A stretch of 49,208 nt of DNA from Saprospiraceae bacterium (GTDB lineage: Bacteria > Bacteroidota > Bacteroidia > Chitinophagales > Saprospiraceae): the NCBI GenBank assembly GCA_030729925.1, contig JANQWK010000027.1, positions 1-49,208 on the forward strand, read 5' to 3'. The notes below the pieces were generated by a model. That model was not told where the DNA came from. It saw only the letters and a program-made list of their open reading frames with translations, and did not search any database. Each line of letters starts with the position of its first letter. Position 1 is the stretch's first letter. Made by a program: the position numbers and the translations under genes. This document shows positions 18,771 to 28,583 of the stretch, in pieces.

Positions 18771-21700
18771 TCATCGGAGCAAAGAAATATTGCCTTTTTT
18801 CGTAAAAACTTGCCCGTCATAGCAAACCGCTGTCAAGAAGTATCCATATACATCCGGCGGTAGCGGTCTTCCACGGTAGGTACCATCCCAGGTTTCGTCT
18901 ATATCGTCAAGCACATATACCTCTTGTCCCCACCGGTTGTAAATGGCCATCCGCATGGTTTCAACGACCTCACTCCTCACCCGGTACAAATCATTTCTTC
19001 CATCCCCGTTAGGAGAAAATGCAGAAGGAACAAAGATGAATGGTTCGCGGCACTCTATGGTACATCCAGGAGTACTTACTTCACCAGTAGTAGAACAACC
19101 CGTTTCAGAGCTGGTCAGATAAACCGTGAGGTTTTGGGCTTTCGGTATGTTAATAACTTGATAACTCCCCGTAGCAATTTTTTGTAAAATACCTGCATCT
19201 ACATCTACGAGATCAGCATCTGTGGTGAACGCAATGCTGTAAGTTTCAAAATCAATAGCGCACTCCGGCCCTTCTACTGAAGGCTCAAAAGTAGGCAAAT
19301 CATACACTACCACCGTAATTGGCGTGCGCACTGCACTCGGACAATCAATCACCAACAAGCGATTTCCGGCATAATAAGTACCTCCTACAGCAGGCTGGAA
19401 AATATTGGTATTCCGCGCAAGCGGCACTCCACCCGTGGGCGTTGCATACCAATCTACCGTTTCCCCTTCGCCAACCATCGCCTCGAGCTCCGGCATGGGG
19501 TCACCCGGACAAACAAAGAAAGAGTCAATTACGGCAACCGGAGCAGGTACCTTCTCCGGATCACAAGGACACACGGCGCTGGCCAGGATCTCCATCCGCT
19601 CGCATCCCGTACGATCATCCGTAAGCGTAATCGTTACGGAACTTAGGCTCGGAATATTTTTAACTTCAAACAGTCTGCCCCCTTTAACCACCACTTCACC
19701 TAACGAAACACTAACATCTGTGGCATTCGAGGTAAAGGAGAAACTCCATGTTTTCAAGTCCTCACTACACACCTTCCCGGCTGCTGTCAGAGAAAACTCA
19801 GGTAAATCGAGTACATTCAACACAACGGGGGTTCGCGAACCACTCACACATCCCGTATCGCTCCTGCGGGTCTCCGCAAAATAAGTTCCTGCCTCTGAAG
19901 GCTGAAAGGTAAGGGTACCGGATGCCAGAACGGTGCCCCCGAAAGGTGCATTGTACCAGTCAACCGTTTCATTAGCCCCCACTGTTGCGGCAAAAACGGG
20001 GAATGGCTCACCCGCACATATCGTTTGCGTACTCGTGGCGATCATTGGGGGATCTACTATAATATTATCACAGGTACAATCAGGCTGCTGAGCAGCGAGG
20101 GTCGTTTTGCAACCGGTTGCCTTAAACACAGCGGTTATGTTGATCGAACGGTTTGCCGGGATGTCCACCACCTCGTATTGCCGCCCGCCTTCATTGCGCA
20201 AAACGCCGGCAGAAACGCTCACACTATCTGCATCTGTAAAAAACCGAATGCTGTAGCTCAATAAATCTTCTGCACAGGCAGTACTGCCTTCGACAAATGA
20301 AATGGCAGGTAAGTTATTGATCACCAATGTAACCGGAGTACGAGTGGTGCTTGTACAACCATTGACCAATACCCGGGTTTCGGCATAAAACGTACCTGCT
20401 CCGGGAGGTTTAAAGCCCAGCGTGTTTGAAGTAATTAACTGTCCTCCCGTGGAAGCAGTGTACCAGTCCACCGTTTCGCCGGATTGTACAATCACCTGCA
20501 GCGATGGAATGGCATCCCCCTCACAAATCTGTACCACCGGATTGGATGTTCCAGGCGGGTTAATCACAAAGTCCTCGCAAGTCGGGCAATCCGGTGCGGC
20601 CACATCGAGTATGTTTTCACAGAGGGTAAGCGTATCTCTCACCACAATCCTTACAGCCTGCCCAACCGGAATATTTTTGATCCTGAATTGTCCTGTGCCA
20701 ATTCGCTCCAAATCACCTACACTCACACTTACCGGCTGGTGATCTGTCAAAAAAGAAGCTGAATACGTGGTCAGATTGGGATTACAGACCAGTCCATCGT
20801 CGGCCAGTCGTATTTCGGGCAACGGATGGACGACCAATCTTACCCGCGTACGGGTAGCACTGGTACAACCATTGGCTGTAACTCGGGTCTCGGCAAACCA
20901 AGTTCCTGCTCCTGTGGGCTCAAAACGCCTGGTACCGATCGCTATCGTATCATCTCCTGCAGCACTGCCGTACCAATCAACCGTCTCTCCCGAGCCTACA
21001 AAAGCATCAAAAACGGGTAGTGGCTCATCGGCACAGATTACCCACTCCGCATTGGCCACAGCAGGCGGATCAATAGCAGCAGGATCGCAGGGACATGCGG
21101 GAGAAGCAACCTCAAAGGTTCGGGAACATCCTGTTGCAGAGATCGTTGAGAATATCCTTAAAGCAACCCCTACTGGAATATTCCTGACGGTATATTCCAA
21201 ATTATCTTCATCATATTGCAAGGTACCCGCCGAAACGCTTACCATGTCCCCATCTGTCAAGAAAATCACACTATAAGAAAGCAAATCCGGTGCACACAAG
21301 GTCCCGCTTCCGATAATATCAACTTCCGGCAAAGGATTGATTTTTAGTTCCACAGGAGTACGTGAAGCACTGGTACAGTCGGTATCGGTTCGCCGGGTTT
21401 CCGCATAATAAACACCACTTTTTGAGGGAGTAAATACGGTACTTCCACTGAGCAGTAAATCACTGCCTGCTGCGCTACCGTACCAGTCAACCGTTTCACC
21501 CTGTTCTACACGCACCTCCAACGCGGGAAAAGCCGCATCGGCGCAGATGGTTGTATCTGCAAATAGTGCCACCGGAGCGGGCACGACGATATCCGAACAA
21601 CCGCAAGCAGGATCGTTGATGCTGAGCACACGGCTACAACCTGTAGTTCTGAAGTAAGCTGTCGCCTGAATATTGGTTCCGGAAGGAATATCCGTAATGC

Positions 21701-24311
21701 TGTACCTTCCTGTAGCCACCTGTTGCAAGTTACCTGCAGATACCACCATACTATCCCCTGTTGTACTCACTTCTACCGAATAAGACAGCAAATCACTGGA
21801 ACACACCGTGCTTGCCGGCAGCAAGCTTATAGCAGGAAGCGGGTGGACAATCAGGGATATCGGAGTTCGAGAGTTGCTCACACAATCATTCATCAGTTTA
21901 CGAGCCTCTGCATAATACGTTCCTGCAGCAGGCGGCATGAATCGGTCAGTTCCGGTTGCCAGAAGAGTACCCCCCGTCTGACTGTTGTACCAGTCAACCG
22001 TTACACCAGCCGGTACATTGGCGACCAGTTCGGGCAAAGCTTCTCCCTCGCACACACTAAGCGCTCCAAGCGGTACCTGAGGAGGTGCTACCGGAAAATC
22101 ATTGCAGTTGCAGGCTGGAGGAGACACGCTGAGGGTACTCGCGCAATTGGTCGCATTAATCACCGCGTTAATCACCAATACCTCCCCAATCGGAATATTT
22201 TTTGCCTGGTAAGAATTGGCAGAAAGCGCAATCAAGTTTCCTTGCGAAAGGAAAACCCTATCCCCATTCGTCCTAAAAGACACCGAATACTCGTCGAAAT
22301 TTTCTTCGCATACCGGCCCTTCGCCCGTCAACTCCAACTCAGGTAGCGGATTAACCACAATGGTAACTGCGGTTCTCGTTTTGCTCCCACATCCCGAACC
22401 AATATTTCTAGCCTCCGCATAATACGTACCGGGAGCTTCGGGTCTGAATAAAAGGGTACCTGTTGCAATCCGACTCCCCCCGGAAGGCGCATCATACCAA
22501 TCGGCCGTTTCATCGGCAGCGACTTGTACCTGCAATTCCGGTAACAAACTTCCCTCACATATACCCAAAACGTTAACCGCCGTCGTGGGCGGATTGATCA
22601 CCACATCGTCGCAATCACACTGAGGTGTACTCACCAGCTCGCTGATCTCACAAGTCCCCGTGCTGTTGCTGATGAAAATCTCCAGTGCACTGTCCACCGG
22701 AATCGAAGCTACTACAAAACTATCGCCCTGCATGTCGGAAAAAATCCCCTGGGAAACCCGGATATTTACCGCATTCGAAACGAAAACAACCTGATAAGTA
22801 CTAAAATCTTTCGAGCATATCGGTTCGGCCCTCATTTGTATGGATGGCATCTCATTGACCGTAACCCTTATCGCCTCTCGCGTGGCACTTACACAACCAT
22901 CCAAAGCCCGACGCCCCTCTGCATAATACGTACCCACCGCCGGAGGCGAAAAGGTCGCTGTCGCCTCGGCCAATAAATTTCCACCTACAGGGGCATCGTA
23001 CCAATCTGCAACAAACCCGGATGCAGCAGTAACCTGTAGCACAGGCATGGGGTCGCCAAAACAAATAGCAACGTCTGTGGCTTTTGCCGGTACAGGAACC
23101 GGAGGTTTACTCTCACAAAGACACTCAGGCGACAAAGTCGTCTCCTCAAGAATGCAATTGATTGTTTCATCAATCGCGCGAATTTGAATGGCAGAATCTA
23201 AAGGAACATTGGTAACCTGATAACTCCCATCCCCATTCTGAATGAGATCACCTGCACTGACCCATACCTCGGGGCTATTCGTAGAAAAGTCCACGGAATA
23301 GCTCTTCAGGTCTTCAGAGCATGTTGCTGAAGCATCTATCGTCAGCACAAAAGCTTCACTACACATATCCACGTTGTACTGAAAATCCCTTTTCACCACA
23401 GACAACAAATTGCCATCTTCGTCAAACTCCTCCATACAAATTCCCACCACGAACTTTCCCTGTATAGTTGGGACTCCCGACATGACCCCCGTTACCGGAT
23501 CTATACTGAGACCTTGAGCAATATCCAGTTTGTCTATATTCGTACCCAGCACATTATTCAAGGAAAAACCACCTGCTGTATTCCAATACACTGTATCAAA
23601 CCCAGGCAGGATCGTAGTCGGTCGCGGCTTTGGATTGTTATAGGTTCCTGCGGAATAAGGCGTGCACAAACTGTAGCGCAGGCGTTCATTGACTCCATCG
23701 TTATTATCAACTGCACCGTGGTCATAACGAATCGGCTCGTCCAGACAAATAAAGGTCGGAGGCCAGGCTTTGAAAGTTGGCGTAGAATTGCCCTTTTCGA
23801 TAGCTAACTTGGTCAGCTCAATCGAATAAGCGGCTCCTGTCTCCAAAGGATCATTGATATTCTGAACCCCTTCATTTCGACAGCAACGCTGATAGGTAAA
23901 AATGTACTTACCACCCACAGGATCTTTAGAAACGACAATTTCTATACTATATAGTGTTCGCTCCACACAGACCGGTTGCGGCAATTCGTAACAGGCATCC
24001 AGCACAACTGCACTTAGGGTATCCGCCGCCACAAACCCCACCTCATAACGTCGAATTAAGCGCCTGTTTCCATCGTACATCCCAATGAATGCAGGATTAT
24101 CGAAATTTTCCTGCCCTGTCTGGCAGTCTCGGTACACGTACAAAAAAATCTGATACCTATTGTCCCCGAGATATTTGTATCCCATTTCTCCCCCTACAAT
24201 ATGGGTAGCCCTTGCGGTCAGAGGGACAAGAAAAAACAGGACAAGCAGGGGCAAGACTCTGGAAAAGTAAAAAAACCAGTTGTTTGAAGATATGGGATTC
24301 ATGAAGCTCAT
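18771..24311 (-). CDS. Giant secreted adhesin-like protein with T9SS type B sorting domain
   Basis: 1846 residues. A signal peptide (hydrophobic around residues 17-35, cleaved near TARA) is followed by a ~310-residue N-terminal domain starting THIVGGEMGY, typical of large Bacteroidota surface proteins. Two modules then alternate: A (~75 residues, begins C-x-x-D/N-L-x-x-Y-S and ends in a C-x-C/T-x-x-C cluster) occurs nine times, and B (~85 residues, Ig-like, with ETVDWY and GTYYAETR) eight times. The last ~90 residues (FVPSAFSPNGDGRND, YNRWGQEVY, WDGTYRG) are the gliding-motility-associated C-terminal domain that directs type IX secretion. Each A+B pair carries about six Cys. It is likely surface-exposed or released and adhesive. 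Repeats are well diverged, not recent copies. Confidence 0.9.
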   Translation of the reverse strand: MSFMNPISSNNWFFYFSRVLPLLVLFFLVPLTARATHIVGGEMGYKYLGDNRYQIFLYVYRDCQTGQENFDNPAFIGMYDGNRRLIRRYEVGFVAADTLSAVVLDACYELPQPVCVERTLYSIEIVVSKDPVGGKYIFTYQRCCRNEGVQNINDPLETGAAYSIELTKLAIEKGNSTPTFKAWPPTFICLDEPIRYDHGAVDNNDGVNERLRYSLCTPYSAGTYNNPKPRPTTILPGFDTVYWNTAGGFSLNNVLGTNIDKLDIAQGLSIDPVTGVMSGVPTIQGKFVVGICMEEFDEDGNLLSVVKRDFQYNVDMCSEAFVLTIDASATCSEDLKSYSVDFSTNSPEVWVSAGDLIQNGDGSYQVTNVPLDSAIQIRAIDETINCILEETTLSPECLCESKPPVPVPAKATDVAICFGDPMPVLQVTAASGFVADWYDAPVGGNLLAEATATFSPPAVGTYYAEGRRALDGCVSATREAIRVTVNEMPSIQMRAEPICSKDFSTYQVVFVSNAVNIRVSQGIFSDMQGDSFVVASIPVDSALEIFISNSTGTCEISELVSTPQCDCDDVVINPPTTAVNVLGICEGSLLPELQVQVAADETADWYDAPSGGSRIATGTLLFRPEAPGTYYAEARNIGSGCGSKTRTAVTIVVNPLPELELTGEGPVCEENFDEYSVSFRTNGDRVFLSQGNLIALSANSYQAKNIPIGEVLVINAVINATNCASTLSVSPPACNCNDFPVAPPQVPLGALSVCEGEALPELVANVPAGVTVDWYNSQTGGTLLATGTDRFMPPAAGTYYAEARKLMNDCVSNSRTPISLIVHPLPAISLLPASTVCSSDLLSYSVEVSTTGDSMVVSAGNLQQVATGRYSITDIPSGTNIQATAYFRTTGCSRVLSINDPACGCSDIVVPAPVALFADTTICADAAFPALEVRVEQGETVDWYGSAAGSDLLLSGSTVFTPSKSGVYYAETRRTDTDCTSASRTPVELKINPLPEVDIIGSGTLCAPDLLSYSVIFLTDGDMVSVSAGTLQYDEDNLEYTVRNIPVGVALRIFSTISATGCSRTFEVASPACPCDPAAIDPPAVANAEWVICADEPLPVFDAFVGSGETVDWYGSAAGDDTIAIGTRRFEPTGAGTWFAETRVTANGCTSATRTRVRLVVHPLPEIRLADDGLVCNPNLTTYSASFLTDHQPVSVSVGDLERIGTGQFRIKNIPVGQAVRIVVRDTLTLCENILDVAAPDCPTCEDFVINPPGTSNPVVQICEGDAIPSLQVIVQSGETVDWYTASTGGQLITSNTLGFKPPGAGTFYAETRVLVNGCTSTTRTPVTLVINNLPAISFVEGSTACAEDLLSYSIRFFTDADSVSVSAGVLRNEGGRQYEVVDIPANRSINITAVFKATGCKTTLAAQQPDCTCDNIIVDPPMIATSTQTICAGEPFPVFAATVGANETVDWYNAPFGGTVLASGTLTFQPSEAGTYFAETRRSDTGCVSGSRTPVVLNVLDLPEFSLTAAGKVCSEDLKTWSFSFTSNATDVSVSLGEVVVKGGRLFEVKNIPSLSSVTITLTDDRTGCERMEILASAVCPCDPEKVPAPVAVIDSFFVCPGDPMPELEAMVGEGETVDWYATPTGGVPLARNTNIFQPAVGGTYYAGNRLLVIDCPSAVRTPITVVVYDLPTFEPSVEGPECAIDFETYSIAFTTDADLVDVDAGILQKIATGSYQVINIPKAQNLTVYLTSSETGCSTTGEVSTPGCTIECREPFIFVPSAFSPNGDGRNDLYRVRSEVVETMRMAIYNRWGQEVYVLDDIDETWDGTYRGRPLPPDVYGYFLTAVCYDGQVFTKKGNISLLR

Positions 24312-24365
24312 ACGGCTTATTTTTTGACTATGTTTTCCCGGAATCTATCCGGATAATTATTCTTT

Positions 24366-26900
24366 TTATTCCTTAATAAACGCCTTGATGGTTACTCTTC
24401 GTTCCACGCAAGCGACTACATTGTACACGGCATTTCGCCGATCCCGCAGGTTCTCGCTGATACGCCTGGCCGCCTCTGACGACTCCTCCTCCCCCGTATA
24501 TTTTTTGTATATCGCCAAACGGCCATCCAAAACATATTGCCGCAGTACGCCATTGTTTGCTTGCATCAGATAATTATACACACTGCTCACCCTACGCGCG
24601 CTTAATAGTAAGTTGTACTGCGCCGAACCAATGGGAGACGCTGCTCCAACCAATTCTATTTCAAACCTGTTACCCGGCTTCGCCAAAAACTGAGCCAGCT
24701 TATTTACCAAAATTTGCAGAGAATCGAAGCCCTGTTTGACCTCCCGGTCAAAAAAGTTGTCATATCCCCTGATATTTCTGTCCTTGTCCGTATCGCTCAA
24801 AGCAGGATCGTTGTTGAAGGAGGCGATGTAGTTGGCCTTTTCTCCCAGGTAATTGTTGAAAAGTGCAGCATAAGACTGTGAAGTAAGGGTATCCGGATGC
24901 GCACGCGGAAGGTTGTTGTCGAAATACAAATTGATGGGCAACAAATCTGAAAAACCCTCCCGTTCGAGGTAAAAGTCCACTACCAAATCCTGACCCAGCG
25001 AAGCAACATCCGCTGAACTGATCACAAAATTGGCATAACCGGGTACAAATCCATCTTTCTCAACGGATATGGAATAGTTGCGCCCCAGTTGTATCGTAAA
25101 CACCGCAAACGAATCGCGCCCGTTGGTCTTTACCGCTCTAAAAGGCAGTTCTCCCGGCTCCAATTCCTCCCGTACCAACGTTGTTATTGCACCATAAATA
25201 ATGGTACTATCTCCTGCATCGAATACCCTGACTTGCAACCTTGCCGTAAGGGGCATCAGGGGAATATTCAGCGCAATGCGATCCGGGTATTCATATTCAC
25301 TATTTGCCTCAACAAAACCTTGTAAAGCCAGTGCATATTTTCCATCTATCGAAAAATCAAACAGATCGAGTAACCGTTCGGCTGGCTCATATCCCTCCAG
25401 GGACACCCTAATGGCATATTGCCTGCAAAGACTTATCGCCAATGCTGTAGGGTTCGAACGGCCAGCGACCATCCTGCCTGCCAAAAGCTCGGTTCCATCT
25501 GGCATAAGCTCGTACACCTCGATCGTTGCGCCTGGTAACAGCTCCTTGGTAAACAAATCACTTGCCACCAGATCCAACTCCACCTCATTGCTCAAATCAA
25601 TTTGGTAAATATCCGTACAGCAAGCCTCCGTCGCTTCGTCGAGCAACATAGAACCTGGCCGATTGGAACTCAAAAACGCCACGTCACAACCAAATCGGCT
25701 GTAGAAGACCTCCTCATAACTCGTATTCACCGGCGCAGGCAAGTGCCTGACCCCACTCCAGGTATTTTCTGCAAATACAGCATAATACACATCGAAGCCC
25801 CCCAGCCCGGGATATCCATCAGAACTAAAATACAAGCGATTGCCCATTTCTTGAAAGAAAGGGCTAACCTCGTCACCGGAAGTATTGATCAAATCAGCAT
25901 GTTGCAACACAGCAGGAACACCCTGGGTATCCAACAACGCATACCAAATATCCAATCCCCCCTTGCCACCAGGTCTGTCGGAAGCAAAAAACAAATATTC
26001 CGCACCCGTTACAGGATCGTACCCCATCGCTGGATGCGTATTGTTAACAGAAGTATCGTTGATCTCCAAAACCACCGGCTCACTCCAGCCCCCCTCAGCA
26101 GTTTTTTGGCGAAGCACCAGATCACAGCGCAACTGGTCGTCCGCCACAAACCCACAAACCGCATAATATAACCTTGACTGATCCCGATTGAAAGCCGGAT
26201 GCGCTATGTACTTTCCCGGAACATTAAAACTCTTATCCAGTGCCAGTCCGGCCTCCGTCCCTATAGACAAAAACATCCTCGAAAAATAGCGATCCGGAAT
26301 ATGGTCATCCTTCTTATCAACTACCCGCTGAGATGAGAAGTACAAACTGTCCCCTGATACCAGCACCCCATATTCCGCATAAGGCGTATTAACCTTGACC
26401 GTATCCAGTTGTTCCATTGGGATATCTACCCTGCGTGCCGACCATTGCAGGCCATACCGACAATCCGACAACTCCTTCAAAACCAGCTCACGTAATTGAT
26501 CTGATACCCCTCCCTCTGAAGCCAGAAGCCCATCATATATTGCGATAGCCTCCTGATAACGTCCCTGTCGCTGCACCGAATGCGCCTTCCAAAACAGATC
26601 CTCCCGGTCGGCAGACAATGCATACGAATGTGCAAAAGCCCTTTCTGCGAAGGGAAAGGCATGCAGCTCGAACGCCTGTTGCCCATATTTCCGCCATACC
26701 TCAACCTTAGTCGAATCAAAAGCAAGCGCAGACTCCAAATACCGAAAAGCCCCATAATGATCTCCCCGGCTGGCTGCTGCATCTGCAGCAGCTATCCATC
26801 CCGCTCCCTTCCAGGCATTAAAACGCCATCCCTTTCGCTGAGCCATACCCAGCTGAAAAGTAGCCACGATAAGGATACCTGCCAAAAAAAATCTAATCAT
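24366..26900 (-). CDS. OmpA-family protein with TPR and PD40 repeats
   Basis: 844-residue envelope protein. A signal peptide (MIRFFLAGILIVATFQLGMA) is followed by TPR-like helices (about 30-130), then a beta-propeller region with PD40/WD40-like repeats (YFSSQR, FFASDRPGGKGGLDIW, YFSSDGYPGLGGFDVYY). Carboxypeptidase-regulatory-like segments follow (about 460-660). The C-terminal OmpA peptidoglycan-binding fold (about 690-840) includes ELVGAASPIGSAQYNLLLS and the SARRVSSVYNYL helix. This domain order matches the PorE/SprE-neighbour type proteins that anchor type IX secretion or gliding machinery to peptidoglycan. It lies between the PorP-like gene and the giant secreted protein. Confidence 0.85.
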   Translation of the reverse strand: MIRFFLAGILIVATFQLGMAQRKGWRFNAWKGAGWIAAADAAASRGDHYGAFRYLESALAFDSTKVEVWRKYGQQAFELHAFPFAERAFAHSYALSADREDLFWKAHSVQRQGRYQEAIAIYDGLLASEGGVSDQLRELVLKELSDCRYGLQWSARRVDIPMEQLDTVKVNTPYAEYGVLVSGDSLYFSSQRVVDKKDDHIPDRYFSRMFLSIGTEAGLALDKSFNVPGKYIAHPAFNRDQSRLYYAVCGFVADDQLRCDLVLRQKTAEGGWSEPVVLEINDTSVNNTHPAMGYDPVTGAEYLFFASDRPGGKGGLDIWYALLDTQGVPAVLQHADLINTSGDEVSPFFQEMGNRLYFSSDGYPGLGGFDVYYAVFAENTWSGVRHLPAPVNTSYEEVFYSRFGCDVAFLSSNRPGSMLLDEATEACCTDIYQIDLSNEVELDLVASDLFTKELLPGATIEVYELMPDGTELLAGRMVAGRSNPTALAISLCRQYAIRVSLEGYEPAERLLDLFDFSIDGKYALALQGFVEANSEYEYPDRIALNIPLMPLTARLQVRVFDAGDSTIIYGAITTLVREELEPGELPFRAVKTNGRDSFAVFTIQLGRNYSISVEKDGFVPGYANFVISSADVASLGQDLVVDFYLEREGFSDLLPINLYFDNNLPRAHPDTLTSQSYAALFNNYLGEKANYIASFNNDPALSDTDKDRNIRGYDNFFDREVKQGFDSLQILVNKLAQFLAKPGNRFEIELVGAASPIGSAQYNLLLSARRVSSVYNYLMQANNGVLRQYVLDGRLAIYKKYTGEEESSEAARRISENLRDRRNAVYNVVACVERRVTIKAFIKE

Positions 26901-27000
26901 GCGCCGTCTGTTTTTATCTGCTTACTCAAAGTTCCTATACCAAATTTAGCAGATAGCCCCTCTCAGAATCGTGCGATGCGTGTGTTGTGTGATCCCTTCA

Positions 27001-28134
27001 TCAAATGATCGGACAAACTTTGTAGGCAAGTCGGGGTACAAAGCGAACAACGTATCCAACTGAAATTTCGGGTCCGCCCCTGCCATCGGTTGCCACATCA
27101 AAATCCGATGTATTCAAATCGTAATTTAATCCAAACCTTAGTCCCTGATAGAAAAACTCCAGGCCGGGAACCAAGCCATCCTCAAAACGATAACCAAAAT
27201 TCAACTGAACAGCCAACTGACTGCCCGGATCTCGGTTGAGGTGCAAACGCCCACCCAAAACGCCAATGGTCTCCCGGTAAGGCCCCTGAAAAAATGCAGC
27301 AACATTACCGATAAGATCCATATTCTCCCCTACCTGAAAGGTTCCCAAAACATAAGGGACGAACCTCATACTCAAGGCCTGCCCGAAACCCTCCACAAAA
27401 CTTTGATCCGGTCGGTTCAGGTGAAAAATACCCAAACCCACGTCTATTTTTGTCCGCCGCTCCAGCCGATCAATCAGCGCCTGGTTGTCACTATTCTGAT
27501 ATCGAAAATTCAATCCCGTACCATAACTCATGAACATTTTTCGGTTGTTCTCAGCCAAAAACTCCTCATCCGGACTCAATACCGGGTCGTACGCACCCAT
27601 CGTCTCATTGTACTGATTGTCAAACGTAAGTCCACCCAAATCAAATGAACGCTGGTTGACCGCCGCATGCATCCCCGCCGATAAAAAAACACCTTCCCCC
27701 AATTGCTGGGTATATGAAAATTGTACACCAAGATTTTGTAAGGTCAGCCGCGAATATCCGGATCTATCGTAGTCCATGACCACGCCTCCGGCAAAAAAAC
27801 CATCCTTGAGCTGCTTGTGCGTAAAACGGGCGTCCATGCCCAAAGCGTAGGTTTCGTAGTCAACAGGTACGGATCGCCACTGGTTCCTGAAGTTACCGCT
27901 AAAGCGAAGGTCACCCCTGAAGATTCCTGTTAATGCCGGATTGAGATGAAACAGCGCATTGTGGAATTGCGCAAAATGCATGTCCTGCCCCCTAATCTGC
28001 CCACAAAAAAACAAAAAAACAATCAGCAACATCATCCCTGATAGCCGCTTGGCGACTATGAATCTCCCTATGCTTTCTACCGCACAGCTATTACCGGTTG
28101 AGCGTCTGATTGTGTAACCCATTTTTTTTCTCAT
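27001..28134 (-). CDS. PorP/SprF-family type IX secretion membrane protein
   Basis: Outer-membrane beta-barrel protein of the PorP/SprF family that partners secreted type B-domain proteins. The mature N-terminus (QDMHFAQFHNALFHLNPALTG) and the FRNQWRSV segment are family hallmarks, and the C-terminal half alternates barrel strands. The start is uncertain. The ATG at 28134 is close behind a TTATTTTG -7 box (28152-28145) and gives a long signal region. The ATG at 28035 gives a shorter signal (MMLLIVFLFFCGQIRG) but no basic residues in front. First gene of the minus-strand secretion cluster, 100 bp before the OmpA-like gene. Confidence 0.85.
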   Translation of the reverse strand: MRKKMGYTIRRSTGNSCAVESIGRFIVAKRLSGMMLLIVFLFFCGQIRGQDMHFAQFHNALFHLNPALTGIFRGDLRFSGNFRNQWRSVPVDYETYALGMDARFTHKQLKDGFFAGGVVMDYDRSGYSRLTLQNLGVQFSYTQQLGEGVFLSAGMHAAVNQRSFDLGGLTFDNQYNETMGAYDPVLSPDEEFLAENNRKMFMSYGTGLNFRYQNSDNQALIDRLERRTKIDVGLGIFHLNRPDQSFVEGFGQALSMRFVPYVLGTFQVGENMDLIGNVAAFFQGPYRETIGVLGGRLHLNRDPGSQLAVQLNFGYRFEDGLVPGLEFFYQGLRFGLNYDLNTSDFDVATDGRGGPEISVGYVVRFVPRLAYKVCPII

Positions 28135-28263
28135 AATATCATACAAAATAAACAATTATTTCTGTCTATTGCAGCGATATCCGCACAAATCTATATCCTC
28201 GAATCTGTTAAATCTGTATTCCCGTTTTTTATCCATGGCCATTAACCCGAAAATTAACGGCCT

Positions 28264-28304
28264 TAAATTCATAAAATATTGATTTTTAATTTTTTATGAA
28301 TTTA
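28264..28304. repeat. 13-bp perfect inverted repeat between divergent genes
   Basis: TAAATTCATAAAA (28264-28276) and TTTTATGAATTTA (28292-28304) are perfect reverse complements separated by 15 nt. The element lies in the AT-rich gap between the divergent PorP-like gene and the beta-helix gene, 20 bp upstream of the latter's -33 box. It may be a regulator site or simply an AT-rich cruciform. Confidence 0.6.
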
Positions 28305-28324
28305 CAAAAAAAACAAATATTGAA

Positions 28325-28355
28325 TTTGCAATTCCGCGTAATATTTCTATCTTTG
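28325..28355 (+). promoter_or_regulatory. Strong Bacteroidota-type promoter of the beta-helix gene
   Basis: TTTG (28325-28328), 19 nt, then TATCTTTG (28348-28355) match the -33 and -7 consensus exactly and repeat the spacing of the parE promoter. Transcription would start near 28360, giving a leader of more than 220 nt before the ATG at 28584. Confidence 0.65.
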
Positions 28356-28359
28356 TGGG

Positions 28360-28583
28360 GAGGTGAAAAATTTTGTCACTGGCAGAATTTCTTTCCCTTT
28401 TTGTTTGACACATTTGCCAAAAACCGTTTCTTAGCAAATTCAAAAAATGGTTAGCTCTTTGTCTGGTACAATGAGCTCAATCTGCTTCTCAACGTCTGTA
28501 TTCCCGATAGCTTCAGCTACAAAAGCGGCTTGCTTTTGGCAAAGGTTTTGTTTATTAATTTGGTTTAGGAAAAAGCAAAGCAC
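28360..28583 (+). other. Long leader with mutually exclusive pairings
   Basis: The leader holds a perfect long-range inverted repeat, TTTGCCAAAA (28413-28422) with TTTTGGCAAA (28534-28543). The 3' arm overlaps a local hairpin AAAAGC-GGCTT-GCTTTT (28521-28537), so the two structures compete. A GGGGAGG-preceded GTG at 28363 opens a 23-codon frame ending at 28434. No known riboswitch class is recognised. Confidence 0.35.

Noticed and set aside
21723-22346. Long open frame on the plus strand opposite the giant repeat protein
   Set aside because: It is antisense to conserved repeat modules, has no domain and no promoter; similar shadows recur opposite the other repeats.
28363-28434. 23-codon GTG frame as a gene
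   Set aside because: It has a GGGGAGG just upstream but a very short frame, non-ATG start and no recognisable product; mentioned only as a possible leader peptide.
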